This document shows, piece by piece, positions 27,201 through 40,644 of a DNA stretch of 64,000 nucleotides. Location: positions 10,868,001-10,932,000 of the forward strand of contig OU862919.1 in NCBI GenBank assembly GCA_917880885.1. The letters are read 5' to 3'. The first letter of the stretch is position 1. Every line of letters starts with the position of its first letter. The notes below the pieces were generated by a model, which saw only the letters and a program-made list of their open reading frames with translations, did no database searches and had not been told where the DNA came from. A program made the position numbers and the translations under genes. This DNA comes from Limnephilus marmoratus (taxonomy: Eukaryota; Arthropoda; Insecta; Trichoptera; Limnephilidae).

Positions 27201-30200
27201 GTTCTGTACGCGAATCGCTAAAAATATCTTCTAATAGAAGAATTTTAAATTTCTTCATACTAAATTTTTACCGTTTCATGGGCACTTCGTCAGAGTTGGG
27301 TTCGGTCATAACTTTGGCTCTACGGCTTCGATCCGACTCAAATTTTGGATTCTTCTTACAAATGACGTTCTGTACACGAATCGCTCAAAATATTTTCGAA
27401 TAGAAGAATTTTAAATTTCTCCATACAAATAATTTTCCGTTTTACTGGCATTTCAACAGAGTTGGGTTCGGTCATACCCGAATCGTTCAAAATATCTTCT
27501 AATGGAAGAATTTTAAATTTTTCATACTAAATTTTTACCGTTTCATGGGCACTTCGTCAGAGTTGGGTTCGGTCATTACTTTGGCTCCACGGCACCAAAC
27601 CGACTCAAATATGGGATTCTTCCTTCAAATAACGTTCTGTACCCGAATCGTTCAAAATATCTTGTAACAGAAGAATTTTAAAATTCTTCATAGTAAATTT
27701 TTTCCGATTTTTGCGCACTTCGTCAGAGTTGGGTTCGGTCATAATTTTTGCTCTACGGCACCAAACCGACCCAAATATTGGATTCTTACTACAAATGACG
27801 TTCTGTACACGAATCGCTCAAAATATTTTCGAATAGAAGAATTTAAAATTTCGTCATACAAATAATTTTCCATTTTACTGGCATTTCGACAGAGTTGGGT
27901 TCGGTCATAACTCTGGCCCTATGGCACCGAACCGACTGAAATTTTGGATTCTTACTACAAATGACGTTCTGTACCTAAATCTTCATACTAAATTTCCACC
28001 GTGTCATGGGCACTTCGTGAGAGATTGTTTCGGTCATAACTTTGGCTCTACGGCTTCGAACCGACTCAAATATTGGATTCTTCCTACAAATGACGTTGTT
28101 TAACCGAATCGTTCAAAATATCTTCTAATAGAAGAATTTTAAATTTCTTCATACTAAATTTTCACCGTTAAATGGGCACTTCGTCAGAGTTGGGTTCGGT
28201 CATAACTTTGGCTCTACGTCACCGAACCGACTCAAATATGGGATTCTTCCTACAACTAACGTTCTGTACCCGAATCGTTCAAAATATCTTCTATTAGAAG
28301 AATTTTAAATTTCTTCATACTAAATTTTCACCGTTACATGGGCACTTCGTCAGAGTTGGGTTCGGTCATAACTTTGGATCTACGGCTTCGAACCGACTCA
28401 AATTTTGGATTCTTCCTATAAACGACGTTCTGTACACGAATGGTTCAAAATATCTTGTAACAGAAGAATTTTAAAATTCTTCATAGTAAATTTTTTCAGA
28501 TTTATGGGCACTTCGTCAGAGTTGGGTTCGGTCATAACTTTGGCTCTACGGCACCAAACCGACTCAAATTTTGGATTCTTTCTACAAATGACGTTCAGTA
28601 CACGAATCGCTCAAAATATCTTCTAATAGAAGAATTTTAAATTTCTTCATACTAAATCTTTTCCGATTTATGGGCACTTCTTCAGACATGGGTTCGGTCA
28701 TAACTTTGGCTCTACGCAATCGAACCGACTCAAATTTCGATACTTCCTACAAATGACGTTCTGTACACGAACCGCTCAAAATATTTTCGAATAGAAGAAT
28801 TTTAAATTTCTTCATACTAAATCTTTTCCGATTTATGGGCACTTCGTCAGAGTTGGGTTCGGTCATACTTTGGCCCTACGGCACCGAACCGACTAAAATT
28901 TTGGGTTCTTCTTACAAATGACGTTCTGTACTCGAATCGCTCAAAATATTTTCGAATAGAAGAATTTTAAATTTCTCCATACAAATAATTTTCGGTTTTA
29001 CTGGCATTTCAACGGAGTTGGGTTCGGTCATAACTCTGGCCCTATGGCACCGTACGGACTGAAATTTTGGTTTCTTTCTACAAATGACGTTCTGTACACG
29101 AATCGCTCAAAATATCTTCTTATAGAAGAATTTTAAATTTCTTCATACTAAATCTTTTCCGATTTATCGGCACTTCTTCAGACATGGGTTCGGTCATAAC
29201 TTTAGCTCTACCGCACCGAACCGACTCAAATTTTGGATACTTCCTACAAATGACGTTCTGTACACGAATCGCTCAAAATATTTTCGAAAAGAAGAATTTT
29301 AAATTTCTTCATACTAAATCTTTTCCGATTTATGGGCACTTCGTCAGAGTTGGGTTCGGTCATAACTTTGGCCCTACGGCACCGAACCGACTCAAATTTT
29401 GGATTCTTCTTACAAATGACGTTCTGTACACGAATCGCTCAAAATATTTTCGAATAGAAGAATTTTAAATTTCTCCATACAAATAATTTTCCGTTTTACT
29501 GGCATTTCAACAGAGTTGGGTTTGGTCATACCCGAATCGTTCAAAATATCTTCTTATAGAAGAATTTTAAATTTCTTCATACTAAATTTTTACCGTTTCA
29601 TGGGCACTTCGTCAGAGTTGGGTTCGGTCATAACTTTGGCTCCACGGCACCAAACCGACTCAAATATGGGATTCTTCCTTCAAATAACGTTCTGTACCCG
29701 AATCGTTCAAAATATCTTGTAACAGAAGAATTTTAAAATTCTTCATAGTAAATTTTTTCCGATTTTTGCGCACTTCGTCAGAGTTGGGTTCGGTCATAAT
29801 TGTTGCTCTACGGCACCAAACCGACCCAAATATTGGATTCTTACTACAAATGACGTTCTGTACACGAATCGCTCAAAATATTTTCGAATAGAAGAATTTA
29901 AAATTTCGTCATACAAATAATTTTCCATTTTACTGGCATTTCGACAGAGTTGGGTTCGGTCATAACTCTGGCCCTATGGCACCGAGCCGACTGAAATTTC
30001 GGATTCTTACTACAAATGACGTTCTGTACCTAAATCTTCATTCTAAATTTCCACCGTGTCATGGGCACTTCGTGAGAGATTGTTTCGGTCATTACTTTGG
30101 CTCTACGGCTTCGAACCGACTCAAATATTGGATTCTTCCTACAAATGACGTTGTTTAACCGAATCGTTCAAAATATCTTCTAATAGAAGAATTTTAAATT

Positions 30201-33170
30201 TCTTCATACTAAATTTTCACCGTTAAATGGGCACTTCGTCAGAGTTGCGTTCGGTCATAACTTTGGCTCTACGGCTTCGAACCGACTCAAATTTTGGATT
30301 ATTACTACAAATGACGTTCTGTACACGAATCGCTCAAAATATCTTCTAATAGAAGAATTTTAAATTTCTTCATACTAAATCTTTTCCGATTTATGGGCAC
30401 TTCGTCAGAGTTGGGTTCGGTCATAACTTTGGCTCTACGGCTTCGAACCGACTCAAATTTTTGGATTCTTCCTATAAATTTATATACATTTATATACTTT
30501 TATAAACGTCATTACGTTCTGTACACGAATCGTTCAAAATATCTTGTAACAGAAGAATTTTAAAATTCTTCATAGTAAATTTTTTCCGATTTATGGGCAC
30601 TTCGTCAGAGTTGGGTTCGGTCATAACTTTGGCTCTACAGCTTCGAACCGACTCAAATTTTTAGATTCTTCCTATAAATGACGTTCTGTACACGAATCGT
30701 TCAAAATATCTTGTAACAGAAGAATTTTAAAATTCTTCACAGTAAATTTTTTCCGATTTATGGGCACTTCGTCAGAGTTGGGTTCGGTCATAACTTTGGC
30801 TCTACGGCACCAAACCGATTAAAATTTTGGATTCTTACTACAAATGTCATTCTGTACACGAATCTCAAAATATTTTCGAATTAGAAGAATTTTAAATTTC
30901 TTCATACTAAATTTTAACCGTTTCATGGGCACTTCGTTAGAGTTGGGTTCGGTCATAACTTTGGCTCTACGGCTTCGAACCGACTCAAATTTTTAGATTC
31001 TTCCTATAAATGACGTTCTGTACACGAATCGTTCAAAATATCTTGTAACAGAAGAATTTTAAAATTCTTCACAGTAAATTTTTTCCGATTTATGGGCACT
31101 TCGTCAGAGTTGGGTTCGGTCATAACTTTGGCTCTACGGCACCAAACCGATTAAAATTTTGGATTCTTACTACAAATGACGTTCTGTACACGAATCGCTC
31201 AAAATATTTTCGAATAGAAGAATTTTAAATTTCTCCATACAAATAATTTTCCGTTTTACTGGCATTACGACAGAGTTGGGTTCGGTCATAACTCTGGCCC
31301 TATGTCACCGAACCGACTGAAATTTTGGATTCTTACTACAAATGACGTTCTGTACCCGAATCGCTCAAAATATCTTTTAATAGAAGAATTTTAAATTTCT
31401 TCATACTAAATTTTCACCGTTTCATGGGCACTTCGTGAGAGTTGGGTTCGGTCATAACTTTGGCGCTACGGTTTCGAACCGACTCAAATATTGGATTCTT
31501 CCTACAAATAACGTTCTTTACCCGAATCGTTCTAAATATCTTCTTATAGAAGAATTTTAAATTTCTTCATACTAAATTTTCACCGTTTCATGGTGAGAGA
31601 TTGTTTCGGTCATAACTTTGGCTCTACGGCTTTGAACCGACTCAAATATTGGATTCTTCCTACAAATGACGTTCTTTACTCGAATCGCTAAAAATATCTT
31701 CTAATAGAAGAATTTTAAATTTCTTCATACTAAATTTTTACCGTTTCATACGCACTTCGTCAGAGTTGGGTTCGGTCATAACTTTGGCTCTACGGCACCG
31801 AACCGACTCAAATATGGGATTCTTTCTAAAAATAACGTTCTGTACCCGAATCGTTCAAAATATCTTCTAATAGAAGAATTTTAAATTTCACCATACTAAA
31901 TTTTCACCGTTACATGGGCACTTCGTCCGAGTTGGGTTCGGTCATAACTTTGGCTCTACGGCTTCGAACCGACTCAAATTTTTGGATTATTCCTATAAAT
32001 GACGTTCTGTACACGAATCGTTCAAAATATCTTATAACAGAAGAATTTTAAAATTCTTCATAGTAAATTTTTTCCGATTTATGGGCACTTCGTCAGAGTT
32101 GGGTTCGGTCATAACTTTGGCTCTTCGGCACCAAACTGACTCAAATTTTGGATTCTTACTACAAATGTCGTTCTGTACACGAATCGCTCAAAATATTTTC
32201 GAATAGAAGAATTTTAAATTTCTCCATACAAATAATTTTCCGTTTTACTGGCATTACGACAGAGTTGGGTTCGGTCATAACTCTGGCCCTATGTCACCGA
32301 ACCGACTCAAATTTTAGATTATTCTTACAAATGACGTTCTGTACACGAATCGCTCAAAATATTTTCGAATAGAAGAATTTTAAATTTCTTCATACTAAAT
32401 TTTCACCGTTTCATGGGCACTTCGTGAGAGTTGGGTTCGGTCATAACTTTGGCTCTACGGTTTCGAACCGACTCAAATATTGGATTCTTCCTACAAATAA
32501 CGTTCTCAACCCGAATCGTTCAAAATATCTTCTAATAGAAGAATTTTAAATTTCTTCATACTAAATTTACACCGTTTCATGGGCACTTCGTGAGAGATTG
32601 TTTCGGTCATAACTGTGGCTCTACGGCTTCGAACCGACTCAATTATTGGATTCTTCCTACAAATGACGTTCTTTAACCGAATCGTTCAAAATATCTTCTA
32701 ATAGAAGAATTTTAAATTTCTTCATACTAAATTTTCACCGTTACATGGGCACTTCGTCAGAGTTGGGTTCGGTCATAACTTTGGCTCTACGGCTTCGAAC
32801 CGACTCAAATTTTGGATATTTACTACAAATGACGTTCTGTACACGAATCGCTTAAAATATCTTCTAATAGAAGAATTTTAAATTTCTTCATACTAAATCT
32901 TTTCCGATTTATGGGCACTTCGTCAGAGTTGGGTTCGGTCATAACTTTGGCTCTACGGCACCAAACCGACTCAAATTTTGGATTCTTACTACAAATGACG
33001 TTCTGTACCCGAATCGTTCAAAATATCTTCTAATAGAAGAATTTTAAATTTCATCATACTAAATTTTCACCGTTACATGGGCACTTCGTCAGAGTTGGGT
33101 TCGGTCATAACTTTGGATCTACGGCTTCGAACCGACTCAAATTTTGGATTCTTACTAAAAATGACGTTCT
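21269..33170 (+). repeat. 166-bp satellite array, middle domain
   Basis: Continuation of the same array in the same phase and orientation after the insertion. Type A and type B monomers alternate irregularly and large blocks are repeated. Segments about 20.05-22.3 kb (minus the insertion) and 25.5-27.0 kb match at an offset of about 4,741 bp downstream of the insertion, and a further related copy starts near 28.4 kb. A 2,055-bp offset links 27921-28160 with 29976-30215. A trimer of 497 bp repeats at about 24370-25320 (variant tcttactaatgacg at 24431 and 24928). Shortened monomers punctuate the array and act as markers of copying. No gene is supported. Confidence 0.95.
30476..30515 (+). repeat. 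Small AT-rich insertion within a satellite monomer
   Basis: Where neighbours read cctataaatgacgttctg, this monomer carries about 36 extra bases made of three tttata(t/c)ac-like units before resuming at attacgttctgtacacg. It looks like local expansion of a tttata motif; only one copy is seen in the window. Confidence 0.7.
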
Positions 33171-33262
33171 GTTACAGAACTAGCTTAAAATTCTTCATAG
33201 TAAATTTTTCTTACTAAAAATGACGTTCTGTTACAGAACTAGCTTAAAATTCTTCATACTAA
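33150..33262 (+). repeat. Local tandem duplication with a palindrome
   Basis: A stretch of about 60 bp beginning ttactaaaaatgacgttctg and containing GTTCTGTTACAGAAC (a near-perfect palindrome, 7-bp arms around one base) is present twice back to back. Both copies replace the usual tgtacacgaatcgctcaaa part of the monomer. It sits at the boundary where the array changes to its third monomer set. Confidence 0.8.
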
Positions 33263-36200
33263 ATTTTTTCCGATTTATGGGCACTTTGTCAGAGTTGGGT
33301 TCGGTCATAACTTTGACTCCACGTCACCGAACCGACTCAAATTTTGGATTCTTACTACAAATGAAGTTCTGTACCCGAATCGCTCAATATATCTTCTAAT
33401 AGAAGAATTTTCAATTTCTTCATACAATTTTTTCCGATTTAGGAACACTTCGTCAGAGTTGGGTTCGGTCAAAACTTTGGCTCTACGGCACCGAACCGAC
33501 TCAAATTTTGGATTCTTCCTACAAATGACGTTATTTACACGAATCGTTCAAAATATCTTCTAATAGAAGAATTTGAAATTTCTTCATACTAAATTTATAC
33601 TGTTTTATGGGCACTTCGTCAGAGTTGGGTTCGGTGATAACTTTAGCTCTACGCCACCGAACCGATTTAAATTTTGGATAGTTCCTAAAAATGACGTTCT
33701 GTACATAAATCGTTCAAAATATCTTCTAATAGAAGAATTTGAAATTTCTTCATACTAAATTTTTACCGATTTATGGGCACTTCGTCAGAGTTGGGTTCGG
33801 TCATAACTTTGGCTCCACGACACCGAACCGACTCAAATTTTGGATTCTTCCTACAAATGACGTTATGTACACGAATCGTTCAAAATATCTTTTAATAGAA
33901 GAATTTGAAATTTCTTCATCCTAAATTTTTACCGATTTATGGGCACTTCATCAGAGTTGGGTTCGGTTAATACTTTGGCTCCACGACACCGAACCGACTC
34001 AAATTTTGGATTCTTACTTCAATAGACGTTATGTACACGAATCGTTCAAAATATCTTCTAATAGAAGAATTTGAAATTTCTTCATACTTAATTTTTACCG
34101 ATTTATGGGCACTTCGTCAGAGTTGGGTTCGGTCAATACTTTGGCTCCACGACACCGAACCGTCTCAAATTTTGGATTCTTCCTACAAATGACGTTATGT
34201 ACACGAATCGTTCAAAATATCTTCTAATAGAAGAATTTGAAATTTCTTCATACTAAATTTTTTCCGATTTATGGGCACTTTGTCAGAGTTGGGTTCGGTC
34301 ATAACTTTGACTCCACGTCACCGAACCGACTCAAATTTTGGATTCTTACTACAAATGAAGTTCTGTACCCGAATCGCTCAATATATCTTCTAATAGAAGA
34401 ATTTTCAATTTCTTCATACAATTTTTTCCGATTTAGGAACACTTCGTCAGAGTTGGGTTCGGTCAAAACTTTGGCTCTACGGCACCGAACCGACTCAAAT
34501 TTTGGATTCTTCCTACAAATGACGTTATTTACACGAATCGTTCAAAATATCTTCTAATAGAATTATTTGAAATTTCTTCATACTTAATTTTTTCCGATTT
34601 ATGGGCACTTCGTCAGAGTTAGGCTCGGTCATAACTTTTTCTCCACGTCACCGAACCGACTCAAATTTTGGATTCTTACTACAAATGAAGTTCTGTACCT
34701 GAATCGCTCAAAATATCTTCTAATTGAAGAATTTTAAATTTCTTCATACAAAATTTTTACTTTTTTATGGGCACTTCGTCAGAGTTGGGTTCGGTCTTTG
34801 GCTTTTCAGCACCGAACCGACTCAAATTTTGGATTCTTCCTACAAATCACGTTATGTACACGAATCGTTCAAAATATCTTCTAATAGAAGAATTTGAAAT
34901 TTCTTCATACTAAATTTATACTGTTTTATGGGCACTTCGTCAGAGTTGGGTTCGGTGATAACTTTAGCTCTACGCCACCGAACCGATTTAAATTTTGGAT
35001 AGTTCCTAAAAATGACGTTCTGTACATAAATCGTTCAAAATATCTTCTAATAGAAGAATTTGAAATTTCTTCATACTAAATTTTTACCGATTTATGGGCA
35101 CTTCGTCAGAGTTGGGTTCGGTCATAACTTTGGCTCCACGACACCGAACCGACTCAAATTTTGGATTCTTCCTACAAATGACGTTATGTACACGAATCGT
35201 TCAAAATATCTTTTAATAGAAGAATTTGAAATTTCTTCATCCTAAATTTTTACCGATTTATGGGCACTTCATCAGAGTTGGGTTCGGTTAATACTTTGGC
35301 TCCACGACACCGAACCGACTCAAATTTTGGATTCTTACTTCAAAAGACGTTATGTACACGAATCGTTCAAAATATCTTCTAATAGAAGAATTTTAAATTT
35401 CATCATACTAAATTTTCACCGTTACATGGGCACTTCGTCAGAGTTGGGTTCGGTCATAACTTTGGCTCTACGGCACCAAACCGACCCAAATTTTGGATTC
35501 TTACTACAAATGACGTTCTGTACAAGAATCGCTCAAAATATTTTCGAATAGAAGAATTTAAAATTTCGTCATACAAATAATTTTCCATTTTACTGGCATT
35601 TCGACAGAGTTGGGTTCGGTCATAACTCTGGCCCTATGTCACTGAACCGACTGAAATTTTGGATTCTTACTACAAATGACGTTCTGTAACCGAATCGCTC
35701 AAAATATCTTTTAATAGAAGAATTTTAAATATCTTCATACTAAATTTTCACCGTTTCATGGGCACTTCGTGAGAGATTGTTTCGGTCATAACTTTGGCTC
35801 TACGGCTTCGAACCGGCTCAAATATTGGATTCTTCCTACAAATGACGTTCTTTACCCGAATCGCTAAAAATATCTTCTAATAGAAGAATTTTAAATTTCT
35901 TCATACTAAATTTTTACCGTTTCATGGGCACTTCGTCAGAGTTGGGTTCGGTCATAACTTTGGCTCTACGGCACCGAACCGACTCAAATATGGGATTCTT
36001 CCTACAAATAACGTTCTGTACCCGAATCGTTCAAAATATCTTCTAATAGAAGAATTTTAAATTTCTTCATACTATATTTTTTCCGATTTATTCGACTCAA
36101 ATTTTGGATTCTTACTACAAAAGACGTTCTGTACCCGAATCGTTCAAAATATCTTCTAATAGAAGAATTTGAAATTTCTTCATACTAAATTTTTACCGAT

Positions 36201-38609
36201 TTATGGGCACTTCGTCAGAGTTGGGTTCGGTCATAACTTTGGCTCCACGACACCGAACCGACTCAAATTTTGGATTCTTCCTACAAATGACGTTATGTAC
36301 ACGAATCGTTCAAAATATCTTTTAATAGAAGAATTTGAAATTTCTTCATCCTAAATTTTTACCGATTTATGGGCACTTCATCAGAGTTGGGTTCGGTTAA
36401 TACTTTGGCTCCACGACACCGAACCGACTCAAATTTTGGATTCTTACTTCAAAAGACGTTATGTACACGAATCGTTCAAAATATCTTCTAATAGAAGAAT
36501 TTGAAATTTCTTCATACTAAATTTTTACCGATTTATGGGCACTTCGTCAGAGTTGGGTTCGGTCAATACTTTGGCTCCACGACACCGAACCGTCTTAAAT
36601 TTTGGATTCTTCCTACAAATGACGTTATGTACACGAATCGTTCAAAATATCTTCTAATAGAAGAATTTTAAATTTCTTCATACTATATTTTTTCCGATTT
36701 ATTCGACTCAAATTTTGGATTCTTACTACAAAAGACGTTCTGTACCCGAATCGTTCAAAATATCTTCTAATAGAAGAATTTGAAATTTCTTCATACTAAA
36801 TTTTTACCGATTTATGGGCACTTCGTCAGAGTTGGGTTCGGTCATAACTTTGGCTCCACGACACCGAACCGACTCAAATTTTGGATTCTTCCTACAAATG
36901 ACGTTATGTACACGAATCGTTCAAAATATCTTTTAATAGAAGAATTTGAAATTTCTTCATCCTAAATTTTTACCGATTTATGGGCACTTCATCAGAGTTG
37001 GGTTCGGTTAATACTTTGGCTCCACGACACCGAACCGACTCAAATTTTGGATTCTTACTTCAATAGACGTTATGTACACGAATCGTTCAAAATATCTTCT
37101 AATAGAAGAATTTGAAATTTGTTCATACTAAATTTTTTCCGATTTATGGGCACTTTGTCAGAGTTGGGTTCGGTCATAACTTTGACTCCACGTCACCGAA
37201 CCGACTCAAATTTTGGATTCTTACTACAAATGAAGTTCTGTACCCGAATCGCTCAATATATCTTCTAATAGAAGAATTTTCAATTTCTTCATACAATTTT
37301 TTCCGATTTAGGAACACTTCGTCAGAGTTGGGTTCGGTCAAAACTTTGGCTCTACGGCACCGAACCGACTCAAATTTTGGATTCTTCCTACAAATGACGT
37401 TATTTACACGAATCGTTCAAAATATCTTCTAATAGAATTATTTGAAATTTCTTCATACTTAATTTTTTCCGATTTATGGGCACTTCGTCAGAGTTAGGTT
37501 CGGTCATAACTTTTTCTCCACGTCACCGAACCGACTCAAATTTTGGATTCTTTCTACAAATGAAGTTCTGTACCCGAATCGCTCAAAATATCTTCTAATT
37601 GAAGAATTTTAAATTTCTTCATACAAAATTTTTACTTTTTTATGGGCACTTCGTCAGAGTTGGGTTCGGTCTTTGGCTTTTCAGCACCGAACCGACTCAA
37701 ATTTTGGATTCTTCCTACAAATCACGTTATGTACACGAATCGTTCAAAATATCTTCTAATAGAAGAATTTGAAATTTCTTCATACTAAATTTTTACTGTT
37801 TTATGGGAACTTCGTCAGAGTTGGGTTCGGTGATAACTTTAGCTCTACGCCACCGAACCGATTTAAATTTTGGATAGTTCCTAAAAATGACGTTCTGTAC
37901 ATAAATCGTTCAAAATATCTTCTAATAGAAGAATTTGAAATTTCTTCATACTAAATTTTTACCGATTTATGGGCACTTCGTCAGAGTTGGGTTCGGTCAT
38001 AACTTTGGCTCCACGACACCGAACCTACTCAAATTTTGGATTCTTCCTACAAATGACGCTATGTACACGAATCGTTCAAAATATCTTCTAATAGAAGAAT
38101 TTTGAATTTCTTCATACTAAATTTTTACCGTTTCATGGGCACTTCGTCAGAGTTGGGTTCGGTCATAACTTTGGCTCTACGGCACCGAACCGACTCAAAT
38201 TTTAGATTCTTACTTCAAAAGATGTTCTGTACACGAATCGCTTAAAACATCTTCCAATAGAAGAATTTTAAATTTCTTCATTCAATTTTTTCCGATTTAG
38301 GAACACTTCGTCAGAGTTGGGTTCGGTCAAAACTTTGGCTCTACGGCACCGAACCAACTCAAATTTTGGATTCTTCCTTTAAATGACGTTATTTACACGA
38401 ATCGTTCATAATATCTTCTAATAGAAGTATTTTAAATTTCTTCATACTAAATTTTTTCCTATTTATGGGCACTTCGTCAGAGTTGGGTTCGGTCAAAACT
38501 TTGGCTCTACGGCACCAAACCGACTCAAATTTTGGATTCTTCCTACAAATGACGTTATTTACACGAATCGTTCAAAATATCTTCTAATAGAAGAATTTGA
38601 AATTTCTTC
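33263..38609 (+). repeat. 166-bp satellite array, right domain with distinct monomer types
   Basis: Same period (33573 and 33739 are 166 bp apart) but different variants dominate: gaagaatttgaaatttcttc in place of gaattttaaa, ttaccgatttatgggcac, ggctccacgacaccgaac, and a second class with gatttaggaacacttcgtc and cggtcaaaactttgg. Blocks are duplicated: 33573-33924 recurs at 34894-35245 (offset 1,321 bp, eight monomers), 34237-34893 recurs at 37112-37768 (offset 2,875 bp), and 36063-36660 recurs at offset 611 bp. Apparent open frames of 61 and 106 codons are the repeat read through one or two monomers. Confidence 0.95.
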
Positions 38610-38743
38610 GGGAGGAATGCAGATCCCGCCAAATGTTGAAGATTTTAATAAAAATGCACTTTCTAGATGGGAAAAGTGTGGAAAAGTGGAATAAAAAAGA
38701 AATTAAGGCGCGCTCGGCAAAATTGAGGGAGATACAGCCGTTT
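38610..38743 (+). repeat. Left terminal inverted repeat
   Basis: Matches the reverse complement of 40513-40644 over about 132 bp, including GCAGATCCCGCCAAATGTTG, TTTCTAGATGGGAAAAGTGT and GGCGCGCTCGGCAAAATTGA. The extreme end is GGG. Confidence 0.92.
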
Positions 38744-39160
38744 AAAGTATCAATAAAATGTCACTTCCTGAACCGATACTACGCCATTGCCAATGTTTGG
38801 TTTATGCCGAAAACGATGTTTTTACCGCGTTTTAAGTGGAGAACTTTAATCTGGAAGGTGAAAGAAAGCGCGGAAAGCAATAGAAAAAATAATTGAATAA
38901 GTAATTAATTTGCAATTGTAAAGTTTCACTTCGCCAATCAACACTATTGACAGCCCACCCGCTGCCACCCGCCAGTTTTTCAATTGTGACTATAATGTTG
39001 GTATCCCTGACCTGATGCAAACAACAGCTAGACTGTAGCCGACTTCGTGAGATACATGAGGCGCGTAATTATGAAATTTGTCTAGCGGGCTTTTTTTCAA
39101 CGATTTTTTAAACTGTCTTTCACCTTCCAAATTAAAGTAAACTAACCTAAGACTACGCTT

Positions 39161-40125
39161 AACATGGTTTGTGCCCCTTTATAACGCCTACTCGCGTCAA
39201 CGCAAGAAAAACATCCCATTTTTCAAATAGTTTAGCGGCTACGCTAGATTTGTGTAACATGGTTTGTGCCCCTTATAACGCCTACTCGCGTCAACGCAAG
39301 AAAAACATCCCAGTTTTCAAATAGTTTAGCGGCTACGCTAGGTTTGTGTAACATGGTTTGTGCCCTTTATAACGCCTACTCGCGTCAACGCAAGAAAAAC
39401 ATCCCATTTTTCAAATAGTTTAGCGGCTACGCTAGATTTGTGTAACATGGTTTGTGCCCCTTATAACGCCTACTCGCGTCAACGCAAGAAAAACATCCCA
39501 TTTTTCAAATAGTTTAGCGGCTACGCTAGATTTGTGTAACATGGTTTGTGCCCCTTATAACGCCTACTCGCGTCAACGCAAGAAAAACATCCCATTTTTC
39601 AAATAGTTTAGCGGCTACGCTAGATTTGTGTAACATGGTTTGTGCCCCTTATAACGCCTACTCGCGTCAACGCAAGAAAAACATCCCATTTTTCAAATAG
39701 TTTAGCGGCTACGCTAGGTTTGTGTAACATGGTTTGTGCCCCTTATAACGCCTACTCGCGTCAACGCAAGAAAAACATCCCATTTTTCAAATAGTTTAGC
39801 GGCTACGCTAGGTTTGTGTAACATGGTTTGTGCCCCTTATAACGCCTACTCGCGTCAACGCAAGAAAAACATCCCAGTTTTCAAATAGTTTAGCGGCTAC
39901 GCTAGGTTTGTGTAACATGGTTTGTGCCCTTTATAACGCCTACTCGCGTCAACGCAAGAAAAACATCCCAGTTTTCAAATAGTTTAGCGCCTACGCTAGG
40001 TTTGTGTAACATGGTTAATGTAACATGGTATGTGCCTCTTTATAACGCCTACTCGCGTCAACGCAAGAAAAACATCCCAGTTTTCAAGTAATTTAGCGGC
40101 TACGCCAGGTTTGTGTAACATGGTT
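39161..40125 (+). repeat. 94-bp tandem repeat inside the TIR element, about ten units
   Basis: The unit starting AACATGGTTTGTGCCCCTTA recurs at 39161, 39256, 39350, 39444, 39538, 39632, 39726, 39820, 39914 and 40008, then, after a short broken piece, at 40022 and 40117. The step is 94 bp except the first (95). Units are almost identical (differences such as CCCATTTT/CCCAGTTT and CTAGATTT/CTAGGTTT). Each contains ATAACGCCTACTCGCGTCAA and AGCGGCTACGCTAG. The tight identity means recent amplification within the element. Confidence 0.95.
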
Positions 40126-40512
40126 TGTGACCATATGGTGATCATTATTAATTCTGTTTTTCATAATTACGCACTTTATTATATATCACAACGAAGTTGG
40201 CTACAATCGAATCAACCTTCGTAAACCGGTTATTTGCCGGAGACGCGCCGGCGCGCGTGTGCAGGCGCAAGAAAATAATTCAAATATTTGAAATGAAAAA
40301 CTTTTGGTTTGCGATTTTGACCGTTATATGTACGAATTTGTATGAAGAACAGTGTCAAAATCGCTTGCGCCATCATTACTCTAGGTGGTGTTAAAAGTTT
40401 CACTCGACTTGGCACACTGGAATATTTTTAATAGCAAGTCTGAGATACCAACAATATAATAGTAACAAAATGGCGTAGTATAAGTTCACGAAGTGTCAAT
40501 TTATTCATTCTT

Positions 40513-40644
40513 AAAACGGCTGTATCTCGCTCAATTTTGCCGAGCGCGCCTTAACTTTTTTATTCAACTTTTCCACACTTTTCCCATCTAGAAAGTGAAT
40601 TTTTATTAAAATCCTCAACATTTGGCGGGATCTGCATTTCACCC
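40513..40644 (-). repeat. Right terminal inverted repeat
   Basis: Reverse complement of the left TIR; ends with GATCTGCATTTCACCC immediately before the 8-bp duplication ATTTCTTC. Confidence 0.92.

Noticed and set aside
38597..38896. 99-codon open frame starting in the satellite and running into the TIR element.
   Set aside because: It crosses the insertion boundary and lies in terminal inverted repeat sequence; no transposase motif.
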